Source: Marinococcus luteus_A (GTDB lineage Bacteria; Bacillota; Bacilli; Bacillales; Marinococcaceae). Taken from it: 64,000 nucleotides of DNA. The notes beneath the pieces were generated by a model. It had not been told where the DNA came from. It saw only the letters and a list, made by a program, of their open reading frames with translations, and made no database searches. Position 1 is the stretch's first letter; each line of letters starts with the position of its first letter. Shown piece by piece: positions 59,311 through 64,000 of the stretch. The stretch lies in NCBI RefSeq assembly GCF_034497705.1, contig NZ_JAXRUV010000002.1:310001-374000 (forward strand). Direction: 5' to 3'. A program made the position numbers and the translations under genes.

Positions 59311-59658
59311 ATGAAAAAACGTAAGGAGCTCATTTACTTACAGTGCGCTCATTGTAAGGAAGAGACGCCCCACAACGTGGAATACATTAATGGGGATGTG
59401 TACAGCATGGAATGCCGCACATGCGGCCGGGAGCTGACATTAAACCGCGATATCATGAAAGAATGGTACAGCGAAGTGTATGACCGCGTAACTACCAAGC
59501 CGACTCGTTTAACAGAGGAATATAAAGAAAGCAAAACGCCGTTTGTAGTACGGATGCCGTTCCGGCTGGCAAGCAAGCCATACCGGCTGATGCGGGATTT
59601 AAATGATACTCAGAAAACACTGCGCTATTATAAAAATAAACAAAAGAAATCTTCCTGA
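59311..59658 (+). CDS. Bh-type small zinc-ribbon protein
   Basis: 115 residues. Two CxxC pairs (CAHC at residues 12-15, CRTC about 20 residues later) form a likely zinc ribbon; the rest is basic and helical (RMPFRLASKPYRLMRDL). It resembles a short Bacillus protein listed only as 'bh protein'. No function known; nucleic-acid binding is plausible from the basic C-terminus. AAAGGAGGGG precedes ATG 59311. Confidence 0.75.
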   Translation: MKKRKELIYLQCAHCKEETPHNVEYINGDVYSMECRTCGRELTLNRDIMKEWYSEVYDRVTTKPTRLTEEYKESKTPFVVRMPFRLASKPYRLMRDLNDTQKTLRYYKNKQKKSS

Positions 59659-59688
59659 CCACGCGTGAGCGGGGAGGAAGATTTTTTA
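59650..59688 (+). terminator. Terminator overlapping the end of the zinc-ribbon gene
   Basis: TCTTCCT (containing part of the stop region) pairs with AGGAAGA, then TTTTTT. Confidence 0.75.
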
Positions 59689-59701
59689 TGGATGTATATA
59701 T

Positions 59702-59914
59702 TTATCCGCTGGCTAACAGCCGGCGGGGCGCAGGAGTCTTTTCATACGCACGGTTGAACTCCAGCAGAGGGCAGGCAGCGCAGGCCTCTGACACTCCAGT
59801 GCATGTAGCAACAGAGTCAAACACGCCATCTCTATAAACGTAGGATAATTCGTGAAGCACCTTCTGTTTTGTAATCGTGCAGTAAATAACCTGACGCGAC
59901 ATGGAGTAGTCCAT
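59702..59914 (-). CDS. Cysteine-containing small hypothetical protein (70 aa)
   Basis: No family recognised. Four cysteines: one at residue 12 and three in the stretch TCTGVSEACAACPLLEF, giving a C-x6-C-x2-C pattern that could hold a metal or disulfide. Basic ends. GAAGGAGTGA lies a good distance before ATG 59914, so translation is likely. Convergent with the zinc-ribbon gene. Confidence 0.55.
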   Translation of the reverse strand: MDYSMSRQVIYCTITKQKVLHELSYVYRDGVFDSVATCTGVSEACAACPLLEFNRAYEKTPAPRRLLASG

Positions 59915-60221
59915 CGTATTTCACTCCTTCGGCGTATAATAAATGGTAGGAATAAAAGCGGTATATAATAATTTACTTAAAGACTATGTACCCGGAACAG
60001 CTTAAAAGAAAACCAGAGGTTGTAAGCAGATAGTATTAAGCGGGAGAAGTTTACACCGGGCGGTATCCGGGAAAATAATATTTCTGACAGCTCATTTAAT
60101 CTTAAACAAACCACCATTAATCTAATCCAACAAGCAGAAATGTGACAGTAACGGCATATGTGAGCAGATAAAACACACAACGGCTGAAAAAGAGAGGGAA
60201 AAGAGAAAAGGGGGAGCATTC
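59915..60221 (+). other. Intergenic region, no gene seen
   Basis: About 307 bases between divergent small genes. It should hold promoters for both; TATAAT-like stretches occur (for example near 59934-59939 and 59963-59970), but I cannot pick a complete promoter with confidence. No hairpin terminator or repeat unit is visible. Confidence 0.4.
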
Positions 60222-60404
60222 ATGAAACAAAAGTATATGCTGATCGCAGTAGACCAGGACGGCCATGAAATTTCATTAAAGAACTATAAGGGCCGTGAGG
60301 CGAAAGAGGAATTAATTTTAGAAGGAAAAGACTGCGCAACGACGATGTATGAGCAGTTAAAGGAAGAGCTGCATCCGAACTCGGTGAAAATGCTCAGTCT
60401 GTAA
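60222..60404 (+). CDS. Small hypothetical protein (60 aa)
   Basis: No family recognised. MKQKYMLIAVDQDGHEISLK followed by a helical region EAKEELILEGKDCATTMYEQLKEEL. One Cys, no membrane helix. AAAAGGGGGAG precedes ATG 60222 and a good terminator follows 20 bases after the stop, so the gene looks real. Confidence 0.55.
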   Translation: MKQKYMLIAVDQDGHEISLKNYKGREAKEELILEGKDCATTMYEQLKEELHPNSVKMLSL

Positions 60405-60421
60405 AAGCTAATATCATCAGC

Positions 60422-60448
60422 CCCCGGCATTTACGCCGGGGATTTTTT
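60422..60448 (+). terminator. Terminator of the 60-aa gene
   Basis: CCCCGGC pairs with GCCGGGG, loop ATTTAC, then ATTTTTTAT. Confidence 0.85.
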
Positions 60449-60449
60449 A

Positions 60450-60812
60450 TTATCTTTCAATCAGTTCGAGGCGGTTGCCAAACGGGTCCTCCGTATAAAA
60501 GCGGGGAGAGCCGTTCAGCGGCTGTTCGGGTTTGACGGGCCAGTTAAACTCCTGCAGTCGTTCCCTGGCAAGCTCGAGATTGTGCACGCGGAGCGCCGGG
60601 TGTGCCTTGCGGGCCGGAGAAAATGGCTCTTCAACGCCAATATGAACCTCAAGACCACCGCAGTCAAACCAGACGCCGCCGCGTTTGGCCAAATCTTCGG
60701 GTTTGGGTATTTCGGGCATGCCGAGGATGGTGTGGAAAAAATGACGGGCTTTTTCTTCGCTATCCGGCGGGGCAGCAAGCTGTACGTGATCAATTCCAGT
60801 AAATAATGTCAT
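60450..60812 (-). CDS. VOC family (glyoxalase-like) protein
   Basis: 120 residues. Two beta-alpha-beta-beta-beta modules: FTGIDHVQLAAPPDSEEKAR (metal His) and FYTEDPFGNRLELIE (metal Glu at the end), with GLEVHIGVEEPF between. Fold used by glyoxalases, fosfomycin-inactivating enzymes and dioxygenases; role not deducible. Seven bases after lhgO on the same strand, so likely co-transcribed; its ribosome site AAAGGATGA overlaps the lhgO stop. Confidence 0.85.
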   Translation of the reverse strand: MTLFTGIDHVQLAAPPDSEEKARHFFHTILGMPEIPKPEDLAKRGGVWFDCGGLEVHIGVEEPFSPARKAHPALRVHNLELARERLQEFNWPVKPEQPLNGSPRFYTEDPFGNRLELIER

Positions 60813-60819
60813 AAGAAGG

Positions 60820-62004
60820 TCATCCTTTCACTTTTTGGGCTATCGTTTTACCGATTTCAAGAGAAGCTGTTGCTGCAGGCGACGGGGCGTTTAATACGTG
60901 GAGACTGCGGGAGCCCGCAATGAAGAAGAAATCGTCCATCAGCGTTCCGTCTTCCTGAAGAGCCTGGGCGCGTATCCCCGATTCGCCGGGCACAAGCTCA
61001 TCGGCTGAAAGAGAAGGAATCAGCTGCTGCAGCTCTGCGGTAAATGCCTGTTTGGAAAAGGAACGCACGTATTCCTGCGCCCCTGCCTTCCAGTACCGGG
61101 AAGCAAGCTTCCTTAACCCGGGGGAACGGAGGTGCTCCCAGGCATCTGCCGGATTAACCGCCATTTTGCCGTACCCCTCCCGCTCAAAGCTTAATACGGC
61201 ATTCGGGCCTGCTTCTACGCCTCCCCGGCTCATGCGGGTGAAATGAACGCCGAGAAATGGAAAGGCCGGGTCCGGTACCGGATAGATGAGCCAGGAAACT
61301 TTATGTTCAGCCTCCGGAGCGAGCGTGTAGTATTCCCCGCGGAATGGGACAATACGGACATCTGTATGGTAGCCGGCCATGCGGGCGATTTTATCGCTCT
61401 GCAGCCCGCCGCAGTTGATGAGCTTCCGTCCGGTAAACGTCCGGTCCGGGGTAGTGACGCTCACACTCTGTTCAGCCTCCTGAATTTGTTCGGCCTGCTG
61501 TCCGATCAGGATAGCACCGCCCCGCCGGCGGATTTCGGCAGCAAGAGCCTGGGCGACTCCGCCGTAATCGACAATGCCGGTTTCAGGCACGAGCAATGCG
61601 TGCCGGGCGCTTACATATGGCTCTCGTTCTGCAAGCTCCTCAAGCGACAGGTAGCGCGGCTGCAGCCCGTTTTGTCTGCCGCGCTCGTAGAGCTTCCGCA
61701 GCTGCAGCAGTTCACCTTCATCCCTGGCGGCAATGACTTTTCCACAGATCGTATAGTCGACCCCGTGCTGATCGCAGAAAGCAGCGAGCGATTTCCGCCC
61801 CTTTTCTGTAAGAACAGCCTTCAGGCTGCCGGGGCGGTAATAAATGCCGGAATGAATAACACCACTGTTTCTGCCTGTCTGATGAGAGGACAGATGAGAT
61901 TCTTTTTCTAAAACGACTACTCCGGCGCCGGGTTCTTCTTCAAGCAGCGCATAAGCTGCAGCAAGTCCGACGATTCCGCCGCCGATAATGATATAATCGT
62001 ACAT
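60820..62004 (-). CDS. lhgO: L-2-hydroxyglutarate oxidase
   Basis: 394 residues. FAD-dependent oxidoreductase of the DAO fold: YIIIGGGIVGLAAAYALLEE, SSHQTGRNSGVIHSGIYY (the LhgO-type motif), PETGIVDYGGVAQALA and C-terminal NAPSPAATASLEIGKTIA. Oxidises L-2-hydroxyglutarate, a side product of central metabolism, to 2-oxoglutarate and passes electrons to quinone in E. coli. AAAGGAGC precedes ATG 62004. Confidence 0.93.
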   Translation of the reverse strand: MYDYIIIGGGIVGLAAAYALLEEEPGAGVVVLEKESHLSSHQTGRNSGVIHSGIYYRPGSLKAVLTEKGRKSLAAFCDQHGVDYTICGKVIAARDEGELLQLRKLYERGRQNGLQPRYLSLEELAEREPYVSARHALLVPETGIVDYGGVAQALAAEIRRRGGAILIGQQAEQIQEAEQSVSVTTPDRTFTGRKLINCGGLQSDKIARMAGYHTDVRIVPFRGEYYTLAPEAEHKVSWLIYPVPDPAFPFLGVHFTRMSRGGVEAGPNAVLSFEREGYGKMAVNPADAWEHLRSPGLRKLASRYWKAGAQEYVRSFSKQAFTAELQQLIPSLSADELVPGESGIRAQALQEDGTLMDDFFFIAGSRSLHVLNAPSPAATASLEIGKTIAQKVKG

Positions 62005-62188
62005 ATCGAAGCTCCTTTAAACGACAATTTTTTAACAGAGACTGCTTACGCACAAGCATACCCGTTTTTTTAAAACTTACAACGGGACCATTTTTTGAAA
62101 ATCAAGTTTCTATTATAATGAAAAAGGATTGTATTCCGAAAAGAAAAATTGGAAGTTTACCGTGCTGCAGAAAAAAGGAATAACATAT

Positions 62189-63016
62189 ATGAGGTACATA
62201 AATAAACACTCAGATTGGGAAAGGATTGCACACGCCATGGACGAGTTTAACGATGATATTCTGACAGATTCGTTAATTTTAAAAGCGATCGATCATTCGA
62301 AGGTCGGACTGGTTATCACAGACCCGAATAAGGAGGATAATCCCATCGTTTATGTGAACCGGGGTTTTACCGATGTTACCGGCTATACGTACGAAGAAAG
62401 TGTAGGATATAACTGTCGTTTTCTTCAGGGGGAAGATCGAAACGAGCAGGCAATAGAAAATATGAAACGGGCATTGGCCGCCCTGGAAGAATACGTCCTT
62501 GAGCTCGAGAATTTTAAGAAGGACGGCACGCCGTTTTGGAATGAAATTTATATTGAGCCCATTTATATGGAGAACCGTCTGTATTTTCTCGGCGTCCAGC
62601 GCGACATTACCCGGCAGAAAAAATACAAAGACGATCTGGAGAAAAGCGAACGTCAGGTGGACCGGCTCTCAACGCCAATCGTGCCGATCACAGAAAAAAT
62701 ATCTGTGCTACCGGTGGTGGGGGATTTGTCCTATGAACGGTTTGAAATGATCTTTCATAAAATTTCCGAAGCGTATGGAAATATCCATTATGAAAAACTG
62801 ATTCTTGATCTTTCCGGCATGGATGAGTACGACGAGCAGGTGGCTGACAGCATTATGAATCTGCATCATCTGCTCCGCCTTCTCGGATCAGAGCTGATTG
62901 TGACCGGGATCAGGCCGGAGCTTTCAATGGCTTTCACGTCGCAGAACATTTCGCTTTCCTATCTGCGTACCGCAGCTACGGTGAAAGAAATGCTGCAGGA
63001 GCTCGGAATATCGTAA
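62189..63016 (+). CDS. ytvA: Blue-light photoreceptor, LOV-STAS (YtvA-like)
   Basis: 275 residues from ATG 62189 (AAAGGA upstream; TTG 62129 is an alternative). LOV domain ~30-135 with the flavin-adduct Cys76 in GYNCRFLQGEDRN and FKKDGTPFWNE; a linker helix; C-terminal STAS (LILDLSGMDEYDEQVADSI, TGIRPELSMA). In B. subtilis YtvA sits in the stressosome and activates SigB in blue light. As in YtvA, the two phospho-Thr positions of RsbR are not Thr (GDLSYER, DEYDEQV). Confidence 0.94.
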   Translation: MRYINKHSDWERIAHAMDEFNDDILTDSLILKAIDHSKVGLVITDPNKEDNPIVYVNRGFTDVTGYTYEESVGYNCRFLQGEDRNEQAIENMKRALAALEEYVLELENFKKDGTPFWNEIYIEPIYMENRLYFLGVQRDITRQKKYKDDLEKSERQVDRLSTPIVPITEKISVLPVVGDLSYERFEMIFHKISEAYGNIHYEKLILDLSGMDEYDEQVADSIMNLHHLLRLLGSELIVTGIRPELSMAFTSQNISLSYLRTAATVKEMLQELGIS

Positions 63017-63048
63017 AAAGCCGGAATACTAAGGATTCCGGCTTTACC
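63015..63048. terminator. Bidirectional terminator between ytvA and csbD
   Basis: AAAGCCGGAAT pairs perfectly with ATTCCGGCTTT (11 bp), flanked by A/T runs on both sides. Confidence 0.85.
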
Positions 63049-63056
63049 AATGCTGC

Positions 63057-63245
63057 TTATTTTTCCTCGTCCTGCCTTTTAGCGTCGCCGGCTTTGTTCT
63101 GTACTTCGCCTTTTACTTTATCCTTCTTGGCGTCGCGCTGCATTTTCGGATCGTCCTTGGCATTGCCTGCCTGATCCTTCGCTTCGCCCTTTACTTTATT
63201 AACAGCGCCCTTTACTTTATCGCTGAAGCCTTTTTTATCTGCCAT
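63057..63245 (-). CDS. csbD: CsbD family general stress protein
   Basis: 62 residues, highly charged and hydrophilic, with three KVKGE-type repeats (DKVKGAVNKVKGEAKDQAGN; DKVKGEVQNKAGDAK), the CsbD signature. Small CsbD proteins are abundant SigB-dependent stress proteins of unknown action. AGGAGG precedes ATG 63245, and a SigB-like promoter lies about 40 bases upstream. Confidence 0.93.
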   Translation of the reverse strand: MADKKGFSDKVKGAVNKVKGEAKDQAGNAKDDPKMQRDAKKDKVKGEVQNKAGDAKRQDEEK

Positions 63246-63282
63246 AAATAAATACCTCCTGTATTAGGTTCGTACTGGGAAT

Positions 63283-63308
63283 ATTCCCGGTGAAGCCTGG
63301 GATAAAAC
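63283..63308 (-). promoter_or_regulatory. SigB-like promoter of csbD
   Basis: On the minus strand GTTTTA (complement of 63303-63308), 14 bases, GGGAAT (complement of 63283-63288), close to the SigB consensus GTTTAA-N12-15-GGGTAT. Confidence 0.7.
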
Positions 63309-63350
63309 AATTGATTCTACAAAAATACGTATGCAAAGGAGCACACCTGT

Positions 63351-64000
63351 ATGTCTGTCATTATTGCCTATACGAATCCGCCGGAGCATGTCCGGGAGTA
63401 CCTTGAAGCAGAGGCGGAGCTTTATGTGATCCGTCCGAATAAAGAACGGGAAAAATTCATGGAGGTGCTGCCGAACGCGGAGGCGCTTATTGGAGCAGGT
63501 CTGCCTGTTGATCAGAAGCTGTTGGATAAAGCGCCGGAGCTTCGGGTAGTAAGCAACGCTTCAGCTGGGGTGGATAACCTTGACGTCGGTCTGCTGACAG
63601 ACCGGGGCATTGTAGTTACAAACACTCCGTCGGCAGTTATCGATACGATGGCGGACACGATGTTTGGGCTAATGCTCGGCGCTTCGAGGCGTCTGATAGA
63701 GATGCATGAGCTTGTTAAAAACGGAGAATGGGACCGGAACGCGCCGAAGGAATGGTTCGGCTTGAACGTTCATCATAAAAAGCTCGGCATCCTTGGCATG
63801 GGAGGCATAGGGAAGGAAGTAGCCCGCCGGGCAAAGGAAGGCTTCCGGATGGAGGTCAGCTACTATAACCGTTCACGGCACGAACAGGCAGAAAAAGAAA
63901 CCGGAGCCGTCTATGAGCAGCTCGATGATCTGCTCGCTTCGTCGGACGTAGTAATGGTACTGCTGCCGCTAACCAGTGAAACCAGGCATATGCTGGGTAC
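63351..64000 (+). CDS. D-isomer-specific 2-hydroxyacid dehydrogenase (3' partial)
   Basis: The first 216 codons are in the window and the frame stays open to the end. Starts MSVIIAYTNPPEHVREYL at ATG 63351, with AAAGGAG nine bases upstream. Family traits: SNASAGVDNLDVGLLTDRGI, TPSAVIDTMADTMFGLML, and the NAD motif LGILGMGGIGKEVARRAK. The catalytic Arg is expected soon after the visible end. Closest in type to glyoxylate/2-ketogluconate reductases (GhrB); substrate not deducible. Confidence 0.9.
   Translation, partial: MSVIIAYTNPPEHVREYLEAEAELYVIRPNKEREKFMEVLPNAEALIGAGLPVDQKLLDKAPELRVVSNASAGVDNLDVGLLTDRGIVVTNTPSAVIDTMADTMFGLMLGASRRLIEMHELVKNGEWDRNAPKEWFGLNVHHKKLGILGMGGIGKEVARRAKEGFRMEVSYYNRSRHEQAEKETGAVYEQLDDLLASSDVVMVLLPLTSETRHMLG

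Noticed and set aside
62129..62188. Longer N-terminus for the LOV-STAS protein from TTG 62129
   Set aside because: ATG 62189 has a better-placed AAAGGA site and gives a length closer to YtvA. The longer form cannot be fully excluded.

Overview
This window looks like chromosomal core sequence from a member of the Bacillaceae (Bacillota). The evidence is a long run of genes in the Bacillus subtilis order: ywiB-argS, rpoE-pyrG-ywjG-spo0F-fbaA-fsa-murZ-glpX-rho-rpmE-tdk-prfA-prmC-ywlC-ywlE-rpiB-ywlG-glyA-upp, the full atpIBEFHAGDC operon, ywzB-murAA, then flhO-flhP-fabZ. Base composition is near 50% G+C by eye, and a Lys and a Gly in ATP synthase subunit a resemble the alkaliphile type. A haloalkaliphilic Bacillaceae relative (for example near Alkalicoccus/Salisediminibacterium) would fit, but that is inference. 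Four stretches of this backbone lack genes that B. subtilis carries there (spoIIR-ywlB, ywlD, ywmB, and spoIID-spoIIQ-spoIIID-mbl), which suggests reduced or lost sporulation although spo0F is kept.

Layout. 1-2.3 kb: end of an NAD(P)-binding/DUF2867 protein and an RsbR-type stressosome protein. 2.3-11.7 kb: accessory metabolism (aldo/keto reductase, ornithine cyclodeaminase family, CstA-type transporter, GNAT, YhdT-PanF) around ywiB-argS. 11.8-31.9 kb: RNA polymerase delta subunit, CTP synthase, central carbon, cell wall, translation termination and nucleotide salvage genes. 32-39.2 kb: ATP synthase. 39.5-44 kb: ywzB, murAA, two flagellar rod/hook-type proteins, an EpuA-like protein and fabZ. 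44-49.3 kb: an AT-rich tagO-like gene, a GlsB-type protein, an alpha/beta hydrolase lacking the nucleophile serine, a branched-chain aminotransferase, an orphan sigma factor and an ArsR-type metal sensor. 49.3-59.2 kb: two catabolic operons, an acetoin-dehydrogenase-type complex (acoABCL) and a glucitol-family PTS ending in a DXP-reductoisomerase-like (DRL) enzyme, with a SorC-family regulator between them. 59.3-64 kb: small proteins, L-2-hydroxyglutarate oxidase, a LOV-STAS photoreceptor, CsbD, and the start of a 2-hydroxyacid dehydrogenase.

Regulation visible in the sequence: a pyrG leader with the marks of CTP-sensed reiterative-transcription attenuation, a DnaA-box cluster at prmC/ywlC, near-consensus CcpA (cre) sites at cstA, acoA and the PTS operon, a triplet ACATATGT-like operator before the PTS operon, and a SigB-like promoter for csbD. 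The most unusual item is a family of structured intergenic repeats (9.2, 12.5-12.8 and 48.0 kb) with constant ends (AAGAAAAG ... CTGGACA) and different but self-complementary stem arms. Three units, one of them truncated, lie between the pyrG attenuator and pyrG. The best candidate for an undescribed pathway is the PTS-DRL operon, which has no sorbitol-6-phosphate dehydrogenase.
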